64,000 nucleotides of DNA, taken from the NCBI RefSeq assembly GCF_036099295.1, contig NZ_CP107976.1:3224001-3288000 (forward strand). The letters are read 5' to 3'. This document shows positions 17,324 to 26,339 of the stretch, in pieces. The DNA is from Streptomyces sp. NBC_00358. GTDB taxonomy: Bacteria; Actinomycetota; Actinomycetes; Streptomycetales; Streptomycetaceae. Position 1 is the stretch's first letter. Each line of letters starts with the position of its first letter. The notes beneath the pieces were generated by a model, which saw nothing but the letters and a program-made list of their open reading frames with translations, had not been told where the DNA came from and did no database searches. The position numbers and the translations under genes were made by a program.

Positions 17324-18526
17324 TCAGGCCTTGGCCACCCGCACGATCAGCGCGTCGCCCTGACCGCCGCCGCCGCACAGGGCGGCCGCGCCCACACCGC
17401 CGCCGCGCCGCTTCAGTTCGAGGGCGAGGTGCAGCACGAGCCGGGCGCCGGACATGCCGATCGGGTGGCCGAGGGCGATGGCGCCGCCGTTGACGTTCAC
17501 CTTTTCCGTGGACACCCCGAGGTCCTTCATTGACTGGACCGCGACGGCCGCGAAGGCCTCGTTGATCTCGATCAGGTCGAGGTCCCCGACCTCCAGGCCC
17601 TCCTTCTTCAGGGCGTGCAGGATCGCGTTCGAGGGCTGCGACTGCAGGGAGTTGTCCGGGCCGGCCACGTTGCCGTGGGCGCCGATCTCCGCGATCCACT
17701 CCAGACCGAGCTCCAGCGCCTTGGCCTTGCTCATCACGACCACGGCGGCCGCGCCGTCCGAGATCTGGGAGGCGCTGCCCGCGGTGATGGTGCCGTCCTT
17801 GGCGAACGCGGGGCGCAGCTTGCCGAGCGACTCGGCGGTCGTCTCGGCGCGAATGCCCTCGTCCTTGCTGAAGACGACCGGCTCGCCCTTGCGCTGCGGG
17901 ATCTCGATCGGTGTGATCTCCGCCTCGAAGAGGCCGTTCTTCTGGGCGGCGGCCGCGCGCTGGTGGGACAGGGCGGCGATCTCGTCCTGCGCCGGACGCT
18001 GGATCCCGAGGCGGGTGTTGTGCTTCTCCGTCGACTCGCCCATGGCGATGTTCTCGAAGGCGTCCGTCAGGCCGTCGTACGCCATCGCGTCGAGCATCTC
18101 GATGGCGCCGTACTTGTAGCCCTCGCGGGACTTCGGGAGCAGGTGCGGGGCGTTCGTCATCGACTCCTGGCCGCCGGCGACGACGATGTCGAACTCGCCG
18201 GCGCGGATCAGCTGGTCCGCGAGGGCGATGGCGTCGAGGCCGGAGAGGCACACCTTGTTGATGGTGAGGGCCGGGACGCTCATCGGTATGCCCGCCTTGA
18301 CGGCGGCCTGGCGTGCCGGGATCTGCCCTGCCCCGGCCTGGAGCACCTGGCCCATGATCACGTACTGCACCTGGTCGCCGCCGATGCCCGCACGGTCGAG
18401 GGCGGCCTTGATCGCGAAGCCACCGAGGTCGGCCCCGGAGAAGGACTTCAGCGAGCCCAGCAACCGCCCCATGGGCGTTCGGGCGCCCGCGACGATCACC
18501 GAGGTACTGCTGTTCGTTCCAGACAT
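17324..18526 (-). CDS. Acetyl-CoA C-acetyltransferase (thiolase)
   Basis: Condenses two acetyl-CoA to acetoacetyl-CoA or cleaves it, feeding C4 acyl-CoA and polyhydroxybutyrate-type routes. 400 aa, the normal thiolase length. The nucleophile is Cys93 in [10 protein letters not shown], His354 is in GHPIGMSG and Cys384 in CGGGGQGDA. The start is ATG 18526; a longer frame to 18727 runs into the divergent mce gene. Followed 40 bases later by meaB, probably in one transcript. Divergent from the epimerase, with a possible operator in the 148-base gap. The 3-hydroxyacyl-CoA dehydrogenase at 37443 could use its product. Confidence 0.92.
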   Translation of the reverse strand: MSGTNSSTSVIVAGARTPMGRLLGSLKSFSGADLGGFAIKAALDRAGIGGDQVQYVIMGQVLQAGAGQIPARQAAVKAGIPMSVPALTINKVCLSGLDAIALADQLIRAGEFDIVVAGGQESMTNAPHLLPKSREGYKYGAIEMLDAMAYDGLTDAFENIAMGESTEKHNTRLGIQRPAQDEIAALSHQRAAAAQKNGLFEAEITPIEIPQRKGEPVVFSKDEGIRAETTAESLGKLRPAFAKDGTITAGSASQISDGAAAVVVMSKAKALELGLEWIAEIGAHGNVAGPDNSLQSQPSNAILHALKKEGLEVGDLDLIEINEAFAAVAVQSMKDLGVSTEKVNVNGGAIALGHPIGMSGARLVLHLALELKRRGGGVGAAALCGGGGQGDALIVRVAKA

Positions 18527-18576
18527 GAGGTGCGATCCCCTTACCGGCTTGCACAGCCGAGGAGTGAACGAGGGTT

Positions 18577-18599
18577 TACTGAGAATGTACTGAGCGGTA
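18577..18599. promoter_or_regulatory. Direct repeat / imperfect palindrome between thiolase and mce
   Basis: TACTGAG occurs at 18577-18583 and again at 18588-18594, 11 bases apart (one helical turn). The second copy is part of the imperfect palindrome TACTGAGCGGTA. Position between divergent genes of acyl-CoA metabolism suggests promoter or repressor contacts. This is inference from layout. Confidence 0.35.
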
Positions 18600-18674
18600 G
18601 GCCACCCGTCATCCGGCCCGCAGTGTGATCGCGCGCACGTTGCGTAACCACGCCGGGAGCGCTGCACTGACTCC

Positions 18675-19115
18675 ATGCTGACGCGAATCGACCACATCGG
18701 GATCGCCTGTTTCGACCTCGACGCCACTGTCGAGTTCTACCGTGCGACGTACGGCTTCGAAGTCTTCCACTCCGAGATCAACGAGGAGCAGGGCGTCCGG
18801 GAGGCCATGCTCAAGATCAACGAGACGTCCGACGGCGGCGCCTCCTACCTCCAACTGCTCGAACCCACCCGCGAGGACTCCGCCGTGGGCAAGTGGCTGG
18901 CCAAGAACGGCGAGGGCGTGCATCACATCGCCTTCGGCACCGCCGACGTCGACGGTGACGCCGCGGACATCCGGAACAAGGGCGTCCGAGTGCTCTACGA
19001 CGAGCCCCGGACCGGGTCCATGGGGTCCCGGATCACCTTCCTCCACCCCAAGGATTGCCACGGAGTACTGACAGAACTGGTCACTTCGGCGGCGGTTGAG
19101 TCGGCTGAGCACTGA
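18675..19115 (+). CDS. mce: Methylmalonyl-CoA epimerase
   Basis: Interconverts (2R)- and (2S)-methylmalonyl-CoA, linking propionyl-CoA carboxylase and methylmalonyl-CoA mutase. A 146-aa vicinal-oxygen-chelate fold protein with two beta-alpha-beta-beta-beta modules. Metal ligands by family alignment are His7 (RIDHIGIA), Gln60 (YLQLLEP), His84 (GVHHIAFG) and Glu134 (VLTELV). ATG 18675. Divergent from the thiolase-meaB unit. A stem-loop follows at 19147. Together with meaB this supports an active methylmalonyl-CoA pathway supplying polyketide extender units. Confidence 0.93.
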   Translation: MLTRIDHIGIACFDLDATVEFYRATYGFEVFHSEINEEQGVREAMLKINETSDGGASYLQLLEPTREDSAVGKWLAKNGEGVHHIAFGTADVDGDAADIRNKGVRVLYDEPRTGSMGSRITFLHPKDCHGVLTELVTSAAVESAEH

Positions 19116-19146
19116 CCTCCGTATATCTGGGCCGGTAGGGTTGGGG

Positions 19147-19177
19147 TCGGCCGTCGCCTTTCGCGGGTGACGGCCGA
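19147..19177 (+). terminator. Stem-loop after mce
   Basis: TCGGCCGTC pairs with GACGGCCGA, extendable to about 12 bp with one wobble pair, leaving a small loop. It lies 32 bases after the mce stop and before the scy promoter region. Confidence 0.55.
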
Positions 19178-19358
19178 GGTCCCGACGCCTTCCGGCGAGC
19201 GGGACCAAGGGCCGGGGTCCAGGTTTCGGGGGGCGAGCGTCGGGGCAGCAGCCCGTGCTCCGCCGTTGATCTGACACCATTCCCCGGGGGCCCCGTTCGG
19301 CGGAAGAACGGTGCTCGTTCGGAATTACATGCGACCAGGGGACGGATGGGACCGCGCA

Positions 19359-22300
19359 GTGCGGGGCTACGAACGCCAGGAGCGAGAGCCGGCGGCTGAC
19401 GTCGACCACCTCTCTCGGTTCGAGGCCGAGATGGAACGGCTGAAGACCGAGCGGGAGAAGGCCGTCCAGCACGCCGAGGACCTCGGCTATCAGGTCGAGG
19501 TGCTGCGCGCCAAGCTGCATGAGGCGCGCCGCAGTCTGGCGACCCGTCCTGCCTACGACGGGGCCGACATCGGCTATCAGGCCGAGCAGCTCCTCCGTAA
19601 TGCCCAGATGCAGGCCGACCAGCTTCGCGTCGACGCCGAGCGCGAGATCAGCCAGGCCCGGGCGCAGACCCAGCGCATCCTCCAGGAGCACGCCGAGCAG
19701 GCCGCCCGGCTCCAGGCGGAGCTGCACCAGGAGGCGGTCACCCGTCGCCAGCAGCTCGACCAGGAGCTGGCCGAGCGCCGGCAGACCGTCGAGTCGCACG
19801 TCAACGAGAACGTGGCGTGGGCCGAGCAGCTCCGCGCCCGCTCCGAGTCGCAGGCCCGCCGTCTCCTGGAGGAGTCGCGCGCCGAGGCCGAGCAGGCGCT
19901 GGCCGCCGCCCGCGCGGAGGCCGAGCGGGTCGCCGCCGAGGCGCGCCAGCGGCTCACCAACGACGCCGAATCGGCCCGCGCGGAGGCCGAGGCGCTGCTG
20001 CGCCGGGCCCGCACGGACGCCGAGCGGCTGCTGAACGCCGCGTCGACGCAGGCCCAGGAGGCCACCGACCACGCCGAGCAGCTCCGCAGCTCCACGGCGA
20101 GCGACTCGGACAACGCCCGCCGTCAGGCCACCGAGCTGAGCCGGGCCGCCGAGCAGCGGATGAGCGCCGCCGAGAACGCGCTGCGCGAGGCGCAGGCCGA
20201 GGCGGACAAGGTCCTGGGCGAGGCCAAGGAAGCCGCGGCCAAGACGCTCTCCGGCGCCGAGTCGGTCAACGAGCAGCGCACGCGGACCGCGAAGGAACAG
20301 GTCGCCCGGCTGGTCAGCGAGGCCACCAAGGAGGCCGAGAGCACCAAGTCCGAGGCCGAGCAGATCGTCGCGGACGCCCGCAGCAAGGCCGAGACGATCG
20401 TCGCGGAGGCCGAGGAGAGCGCCCGCAGCCTCACCGCCGAGGAGACCGCCTCCCAGCTCGCCAAGGCCGCCCGTACCGCGGAGGACGTGCTCAACCGGGC
20501 GTCCGACGAGGCCAAGCGGACCACGAAGGCCGCCTCCGAGGAGGCCGAGCGGATCCGCACCGAGGCGGAGACCGAGGCCGACCGGCTGCGCGCCGAGGCG
20601 CACGACATCGCCGAGCAGCTCAAGGGCACGGCGAAGGACGACACCAAGGAGTACCGCGCCAAGACGGTCGAGCTCCAGGAGGAGGCCCGCCGGCTGCGCG
20701 GTGACGCCGAGCAGCTGCGTTCGGACGCGGTCGCCGAGGGCGAGCGCATCCGTGCCGAGGCCCGGCGCGAGGCCGTCCAGCAGATCGAGGAGGCGGCACG
20801 GACCGCCGAGGAGCTGCTCGGCAAGGCGAAGGCGGACGCGGACGAGCTGCGTCAGGCCGCCACCGGGGACAGCGAGAAGGTCCGCACCGAGGCCATCGAG
20901 CGCGCCACGACCCTGCGCCGGCAGGCCGAGGAGACGCTGGAGCGGACCCGCGCGGAGGCCGATCGGCACCGCGCGGACGCCGTCGAGCAGGCCGAGGCGA
21001 TCGCGGCGGACGCGGAGCGGGCCGCCGAGCGGCAGCGCGAGGAGACCGAGCGGGCCATAGCGGCCCGTCAGGCCGAGGCCGCCGAAGGACTGACCCGGCA
21101 GCACACCGAGGCCGAGGAGCGTCTGGCCGCCGCCGAGCAGGCGCTGACGGACGCGCGCGCGGAGGCCGAGCGGATCCGCCGCGAGGCCGCCGAGGAGATC
21201 GACCGGCTGCGTTCGGAGGCCGCCGAGCGGATCCGTACGCTCCAGGCACAGGCCGAGGCCGAGGCCGTACGGCTGCGCGACGAGGCCGCGGGGGACGCGT
21301 CGGCGTCCCGGGCCGAGGGCGAGGCCATCGCCGTACGGCTGCGTTCGGAGGCGGCGGCGGAGGCCGAGCGGCTGAAGTCGGAGGCCCAGGACAGCGCCGA
21401 CCGCGTACGGAGCGAGGCGCAGGCCGCGGCCGAGCGCCTGGCGACCGAGGGTGCCGAGACGCTGGCCGCCGCCCAGGAGGAGGCCGCCCGGCGTCGCCGC
21501 GAGGCCGAGGAGACCCTCGGTTCGGCGCGCCAGGAGGCCGACCAGGAGCGCGAGCGCGCCCGCGAACAGAGCGAGGAACTGCTCGCTTCCGCCCGCAAGC
21601 GGGTCGAGGAGGCCCAGACCGAGGCCGTACGGCTGGTCGAGGAGGCCGACCGGCGCGCGACGGAGATGGTCTCCAACGCCGAGCAGACCGCGCAGCAGGT
21701 GCGGGACTCGGTGGCAGGGCTGCACGAGCAGGCCCAGGAGGAGATCACCGGGCTGCGCTCGGCCGCCGAGCACGTGGCGGACCGTACGCGGACCGAGGCG
21801 CAGGAGGAGGCGGACCGGGTCCGCGCCGACGCGTACGCCGAGCGCGAGCGGGCGTCCGAGGACGCGGCGCGCCTGCGGCGGGAGGCGAACGAGGAGACGG
21901 CGGCCGCGAGCGCCCTCGCGGAGCGCACGGTCGCGGAGGCCATCGCCGAGGCGGAGCGGATGCGTTCGGACGCCTCCGAGCACGCCCAGCGGGTGCGCAC
22001 CGAAGTGTCGGACGCCATCGCGAACGCCGACCAGGACGCCTCGCGCACCCGTGCGGACGCCCGGGAGGACGCGAACCGGATCCGCTCCGACGCGGCCGCG
22101 CAGGTGGACACGCTCATCACCGAGGCGACGGCGGAGGCCGAGCGGCTCGGGGTCGAGACCGCGGCCGAGGCCGAGCGGGTACGCACCGAGTCCGTGGCCA
22201 AGGCCGAGCAGCTGATCTCGGACGCGACCGGTGACGCGGAGCGGCTGCGCGCCGAGGCCGCCGAGGCGATCGGTTCCGCCCAGCAGCACGCCGAGCGGAT

Positions 22301-23207
22301 CCGCACCGAGGCCGAGCGCTTCAAGGCGCGGGCGACGGAGGAGGCCGAGCGGCGTACGTCGTCGGCGCGCGAGGAGGCCGAGCGCACCCTGGACGCGGCT
22401 CGTCAGGAGGCCAACAAGCGGCGCTCCGAGGCGGCCGAGCAGGTCGACACCCTCATCTCGGAGACGGCGTCCGAGGCGGACAAGCTGCTCGCCGAGGCGC
22501 AGCAGAGCGCTCAGAAGACGACGGCGGACGCCGAGTCGCAGGCCGACACGATGGTCGGCGTGGCGCGGGGCGAGGCCGAGAGGCTCGTCTCGGAGGCGAC
22601 CGTCGAGGGCAACACCCTGGTGGAGCGGGCCCGTACGGACGCGGACGAGCTGCTGGTCGGCGCGCGCCGGGACGCCACGGCGATCCGGGAGCGCGCCGAG
22701 GAACTGCGCGACCGCATCACGTCCGAGATCGAGGATCTGCACGAGCGCGCCCGCCGTGAGTCGTCCGAGACGATGAAGAACGCGGGCGACCGGTGCGACG
22801 CGCTCATCAAGGCCGCCGAGGAGCAGCTCGCCAAGGCGGACGCGAAGGCCAAGGATCTGCTGTCGGAGGCGAACTCCGAGGCGAGCAAGGTCCGTATCGC
22901 CGCCGTGCGCAAGGCCGAGGGGCTCCTCAAGGAGGCCGAGCAGAAGAAGTCCTCGCTGGTCGCCGAGGCCGAGAAGATCAGGTCCGAGGCGATCCAGGAG
23001 GCGAAGGCCGCCGTCGAGGAGGGCAAGCGCGACCTGGAGGTCCTGGTCCGCCGGCGTGAGGACATCAACGTGGAGATCTCCCGTGTCCAGGATGTCCTGG
23101 AAGCGTTGGAGTCTTTCGAGGCGCCGACGGGTGGCAAGGACGGTGCGGTGAAGGCGGGGGCGGCCGCGGGGGCCACCCGCGCGGGCGGCAAGGCGTCGGA
23201 GAGCTAG
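19359..23207 (+). CDS. scy: Giant coiled-coil polarisome scaffold
   Basis: Tip-organising scaffold of Streptomyces hyphae that, with DivIVA and FilP, sets growth sites. About 1282 aa, nearly all coiled coil: after a conserved N-terminal segment (RGYERQEREPAADVDHLSRF) the chain is built of endless Ala/Glu/Arg repeats such as AEAERIRTEA, with few hydrophobic runs. The C-terminal 40 residues (EISRVQDVLEALESFE and a Lys/Gly/Ala tail) resemble the FilP end. Starts at 19311 (GTG), 19329 (ATG) and 19359 (GTG) are all in frame; I prefer 19359 because the conserved protein begins there. Low-complexity repeats make the length prone to variation between strains. filP follows in the same direction after 182 bases. 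Confidence 0.9.
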   Translation: MRGYERQEREPAADVDHLSRFEAEMERLKTEREKAVQHAEDLGYQVEVLRAKLHEARRSLATRPAYDGADIGYQAEQLLRNAQMQADQLRVDAEREISQARAQTQRILQEHAEQAARLQAELHQEAVTRRQQLDQELAERRQTVESHVNENVAWAEQLRARSESQARRLLEESRAEAEQALAAARAEAERVAAEARQRLTNDAESARAEAEALLRRARTDAERLLNAASTQAQEATDHAEQLRSSTASDSDNARRQATELSRAAEQRMSAAENALREAQAEADKVLGEAKEAAAKTLSGAESVNEQRTRTAKEQVARLVSEATKEAESTKSEAEQIVADARSKAETIVAEAEESARSLTAEETASQLAKAARTAEDVLNRASDEAKRTTKAASEEAERIRTEAETEADRLRAEAHDIAEQLKGTAKDDTKEYRAKTVELQEEARRLRGDAEQLRSDAVAEGERIRAEARREAVQQIEEAARTAEELLGKAKADADELRQAATGDSEKVRTEAIERATTLRRQAEETLERTRAEADRHRADAVEQAEAIAADAERAAERQREETERAIAARQAEAAEGLTRQHTEAEERLAAAEQALTDARAEAERIRREAAEEIDRLRSEAAERIRTLQAQAEAEAVRLRDEAAGDASASRAEGEAIAVRLRSEAAAEAERLKSEAQDSADRVRSEAQAAAERLATEGAETLAAAQEEAARRRREAEETLGSARQEADQERERAREQSEELLASARKRVEEAQTEAVRLVEEADRRATEMVSNAEQTAQQVRDSVAGLHEQAQEEITGLRSAAEHVADRTRTEAQEEADRVRADAYAERERASEDAARLRREANEETAAASALAERTVAEAIAEAERMRSDASEHAQRVRTEVSDAIANADQDASRTRADAREDANRIRSDAAAQVDTLITEATAEAERLGVETAAEAERVRTESVAKAEQLISDATGDAERLRAEAAEAIGSAQQHAERIRTEAERFKARATEEAERRTSSAREEAERTLDAARQEANKRRSEAAEQVDTLISETASEADKLLAEAQQSAQKTTADAESQADTMVGVARGEAERLVSEATVEGNTLVERARTDADELLVGARRDATAIRERAEELRDRITSEIEDLHERARRESSETMKNAGDRCDALIKAAEEQLAKADAKAKDLLSEANSEASKVRIAAVRKAEGLLKEAEQKKSSLVAEAEKIRSEAIQEAKAAVEEGKRDLEVLVRRREDINVEISRVQDVLEALESFEAPTGGKDGAVKAGAAAGATRAGGKASES

Positions 23208-23389
23208 CCGGAAGCAGGCATTCCGTGCTTTGTGGGAGGTTTGTCACAGGTTCTGGCAAGCCATCCGACAGCTAGCCACCCAAAAGGAGTGTCATTCTCC
23301 AGATCAAACACGTATCCGCTCGATGACACACCGCATTGCCCCCTAGGATTCCACCTATCACCTCACCGGTCTCATTCGACAGGAACCCC

Positions 23390-24325
23390 ATGAGCGACAC
23401 TTCCCCCTACGGCTTCGAGCTTGTGCGGCGTGGATACGACCGCGCTCAGGTGGACGAACGCATCTCGAAGCTCGTCTCCGACCGTGACAGCGCTCTGGCC
23501 CGTATCACCGCCCTTGAAAAGCGCATCGAGGAACTCCATCTCGAAACGCAGAACGCCCAGGCCCAGGTGAGCGACGCCGAGCCGTCGTACGCGGGTCTCG
23601 GCGCGCGCGTCGAGAAGATCCTCCGCCTCGCCGAGGAGGAGGCCAAGGACCTGCGCGAGGAGGCCCGTCGCGCGTCCGAGCAGCACCGCGAGCTCGCCGA
23701 GTCGGCGGCCCAGCAGGTGCGCAACGACGCGGAATCGTTCGCCGCGGACCGCAAGTCCAAGGCGGAGGACGAGGGCGTCCGGATCGTCGAGAAGGCCAAG
23801 AGCGACGCCTCTCAGCTGCGGGGGGAGGCGCAGAAGGACGCGCAGTCCAAGCGCGAGGAGGCGGACGCCCTCTTCGAGGAGACCCGTGCCAAGGCCGCCC
23901 AGGCCGCCGCCGACTTCGAGACGAACCTCGCCAAGCGCCGCGAGCAGTCCGAGCGCGACCTGGCCTCGCGTCAGGCCAAGGCCGAGAAGCGCCTCGCGGA
24001 GATCGAGCACCGCGCGGAGCAGCTCCGCCTGGAGGCCGAGAAGCTGCGCACGGACGCCGAGCGCCGCGCCCGCCAGACGGTCGAGACGGCTCAGCGCCAG
24101 GCCGAGGACATCGTGGCCGACGCGAACGCCAAGGCCGACCGCATCCGCTCGGAATCCGAGCGCGAGCTGGCCGCCCTCACCAACCGTCGCGACTCGATCA
24201 ACGCGCAGCTCACGAACGTCCGCGAGATGCTCGCGACGCTCACGGGCGCCGCGGTGGCCGCGGCCACCGGCCCGGCCGAGGACGAGCCGATCTCCCGTGG
24301 GGTTCCGGCCCAGCAGTCCCGTTGA
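23390..24325 (+). CDS. filP: Intermediate-filament-like coiled-coil protein
   Basis: A 311-aa cytoskeletal protein forming filament networks behind hyphal tips and giving cells stiffness. A short DivIVA-like start (SPYGFELVRRGYDRAQVDE) is followed by a coiled coil interrupted near residues 60-80 (EPSYAGLGARVEKILRL) and a second long coiled-coil rod to about residue 270, ending in LTNRRDSINAQLTNVREML and a Gly/Pro tail. ATG 23390 after AGGA. The 182-base gap to scy contains an AT-rich stretch with TAGGAT near 23345, so filP probably has its own promoter. A terminator hairpin follows. Confidence 0.92.
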   Translation: MSDTSPYGFELVRRGYDRAQVDERISKLVSDRDSALARITALEKRIEELHLETQNAQAQVSDAEPSYAGLGARVEKILRLAEEEAKDLREEARRASEQHRELAESAAQQVRNDAESFAADRKSKAEDEGVRIVEKAKSDASQLRGEAQKDAQSKREEADALFEETRAKAAQAAADFETNLAKRREQSERDLASRQAKAEKRLAEIEHRAEQLRLEAEKLRTDAERRARQTVETAQRQAEDIVADANAKADRIRSESERELAALTNRRDSINAQLTNVREMLATLTGAAVAAATGPAEDEPISRGVPAQQSR

Positions 24326-24373
24326 CCATGCGGTGGTCCCGTTGACCGCATGGCCGTCCCGGTAGGCGCACAG

Positions 24374-24422
24374 CACGACACCAGGGCCCGTTCCCTCCCC
24401 CGAGGGCGCGGGCCTTGTCGTG
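24374..24422 (+). terminator. Stem-loop after filP
   Basis: CACGACA (24374-24380) pairs with TGTCGTG (24416-24422), and the inner GGGCCCG pairs with CGGGCC. It lies between the filP stop and the ABC transporter start. Confidence 0.6.
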
Positions 24423-24481
24423 TCCGCGAGGGTGCCCTCGCTCAAGTGGCAGGCGCCCGGGGGCCGTCTTAGCGTGGCCGC

Positions 24482-25516
24482 ATGATCGAGCTTGAGGGGC
24501 TGACCAAGCGGTACGGCGAGAAGGTGGCGGTCAACAACCTCACCTTCGCCGTCAGACCGGGCATCGTGACCGGCTTCCTCGGTCCCAACGGTGCCGGGAA
24601 GTCCACGACGATGCGGATGATGCTCGGGCTCGACCGTCCCACCGCGGGCGACGTGAGGATCGACGGTCAGCACTACGACCACCTCAAGGACCCCCTGAAG
24701 TACATCGGTGCCCTGCTGGACGCGCAGGCCATGCACGGCGGCCGCAGCGCCTTCAACCATCTGCTCTGTCTCGCCCAGAGCAACGGCATCCCCAAGGCCC
24801 GCGTGCACGAGGTCCTCGACACGGTCGGGCTCACCGCGGTCGCGCGGAAGAAGGCGAAGGGCTTCTCGCTGGGCATGGGCCAGCGGCTCGGCATCGCGGG
24901 CGCGCTCCTCGGCGACCCGCGGATCCTCATGTTCGACGAGCCGGTCAACGGCCTCGACCCCGAGGGCATCCACTGGATCCGCAACCTGATGAAATCACTC
25001 GCCGCGCAGGGCCGTACGATCTTCGTCTCCTCCCACCTCATGAGCGAGATGGCGCTGACCGCCGACCATCTCGTCGTCATCGGCCAGGGCCGGCTGCTCG
25101 CCGACACCTCGATGGCCGACTTCATCCAGCAGAACTCGCGCTCGTACGTCCGGATCCGCTCCCCGCAGCGCGAGCGGCTGCTCGATGTGCTGCACGGCGC
25201 GGGGGTCACCGTCGTCCGGACGGGCAGCGGCGCGCTCGAAGTGGACGACGGGAAACCGGAGCGGATCGGCGAGCTGGCCGCGCAGCACCAGATCGTGCTG
25301 CATGAGCTGAGCCCTCAGCAGGCGTCGCTGGAGGAGGCCTTCATGCAGCTGACCGCGGAGTCGGTGGAGTACCACGCGCACACCGACGCGCCGGGGCCGC
25401 AGAGCCTGCCGAGTGGTCCGGGAACGCCGGACTCGGCGTTCCCCGCGCCCCCCGTTCCACCCGCGCCCCCCGCTCCCCCTGCCCCGCAATGGGGCGGCGA
25501 CTGGAAGAAGGGCTGA
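24482..25516 (+). CDS. ABC exporter ATP-binding protein, pair 1
   Basis: A 344-aa ATPase of the ABC-2 exporter type. Walker A GPNGAGKS is at 34-41, the signature is SLGMGQR rather than LSGGQ (typical for this actinobacterial subfamily), Walker B ILMFDEPVNGLDPEG, and the switch region FVSSHLMSEM. The last 50 residues are a Pro/Ala-rich tail. The ATG of the permease overlaps its TGA. A paralogous pair lies at 28661-30831. Energises transport by the membrane partner; substrate unknown. Confidence 0.9.
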   Translation: MIELEGLTKRYGEKVAVNNLTFAVRPGIVTGFLGPNGAGKSTTMRMMLGLDRPTAGDVRIDGQHYDHLKDPLKYIGALLDAQAMHGGRSAFNHLLCLAQSNGIPKARVHEVLDTVGLTAVARKKAKGFSLGMGQRLGIAGALLGDPRILMFDEPVNGLDPEGIHWIRNLMKSLAAQGRTIFVSSHLMSEMALTADHLVVIGQGRLLADTSMADFIQQNSRSYVRIRSPQRERLLDVLHGAGVTVVRTGSGALEVDDGKPERIGELAAQHQIVLHELSPQQASLEEAFMQLTAESVEYHAHTDAPGPQSLPSGPGTPDSAFPAPPVPPAPPAPPAPQWGGDWKKG

Positions 25517-26283
25517 TGGCGGCCACCCAGGTCCTCAAGTCCGAGTGGACCAAGATCCGGTCCGTGTCGTCCACGGTGTGGACGCTGAGCCTCGCGGCGG
25601 TCGTCACGATCGCCCTGGGCATCCTCATCTCGCTCCTCTCCAAGAACGAGTTCGACAACCTGAGCCGACAGGACCGGCTCACCTTCGACCCGACGTTCAT
25701 CAGCTTCGCGGGCATGACCCTGGGTCAGCTCGCGATGATCGTGTTCGGGGTGCTCGTCGTCGGCAACGAATACAGCACCGGAATGATCCGCACCTCGCTC
25801 GCGGCGGTCCCGCAGCGCGGCACGTTCCTCTTCAGCAAGGTCGCGGTGGCGGCCGGCCTCGCCCTCGTCGTCGGCGTGATCACCAGCTTCATCACGTTCT
25901 TCCTGGGCCAGGCCGCGCTCGGTTCGCACAAGGCGTCGATCAGCGATCCGGGTGTGCTGCGCGCGGTGATCGGCGGGGGGCTCTACATGACGCTCATCGC
26001 CGTCTTCTCGATGGGCGTCGCGGCGATGCTGCGCAGTCCGATGCTCTCGCTGGGCATCCTGATGCCGTTCTTCTTCCTGATCTCCAACATCCTGGGCGCG
26101 GTGTCCGCGACCAAGAAGGTCGGCCGCTATCTCCCCGACCAGGCCGGCAGCAGGATCCTCCGGGTGGTGACACCCCTCGACGACACTCCCTACGGTCCCT
26201 GGGGCGGCCTCGGCATCATGGTGCTGTGGGTCGCCCTGGCCCTGCTCGGCGGCTACGTACTGCTCAAGAAGAGGGACGCGTAG
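25516..26283 (+). CDS. ABC-2 type permease, pair 1
   Basis: A 255-aa membrane protein with six predicted helices. It begins with the motif LKSEWTKIRSVSSTVWTL that marks this permease family (a cytoplasmic helix leading into TM1), and has the conserved NEYSTGMIRTSLAAVPQRG loop between helices. TGATG overlap with the ATPase gene means coupled translation. Closely similar motifs occur in the permease at 29989, so the two systems arose by duplication. Substrate unknown. Confidence 0.88.
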   Translation: MAATQVLKSEWTKIRSVSSTVWTLSLAAVVTIALGILISLLSKNEFDNLSRQDRLTFDPTFISFAGMTLGQLAMIVFGVLVVGNEYSTGMIRTSLAAVPQRGTFLFSKVAVAAGLALVVGVITSFITFFLGQAALGSHKASISDPGVLRAVIGGGLYMTLIAVFSMGVAAMLRSPMLSLGILMPFFFLISNILGAVSATKKVGRYLPDQAGSRILRVVTPLDDTPYGPWGGLGIMVLWVALALLGGYVLLKKRDA

Positions 26284-26339
26284 AGCGACGCGCGGGGCTT
26301 CGTGCCGAGGGGGGCACCCGGGTCCGGACGGCCCGTGGC

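Noticed and set aside
15982..17493. Plus-strand frame with a good AGGAGGAGG site starting at 15982
   Set aside because: It runs antisense through meaB, and the unique first 110 codons have no recognisable fold or codon bias; the ribosome-site match alone is not enough.
18609..22742. Very long antisense open frame (1377 codons) through scy
   Set aside because: It is the mirror of the Ala/Glu/Arg repeats of Scy in GC-rich DNA; the scy strand gives a known coiled-coil protein and the antisense composition (Leu/Gly/Arg only) is an artefact.
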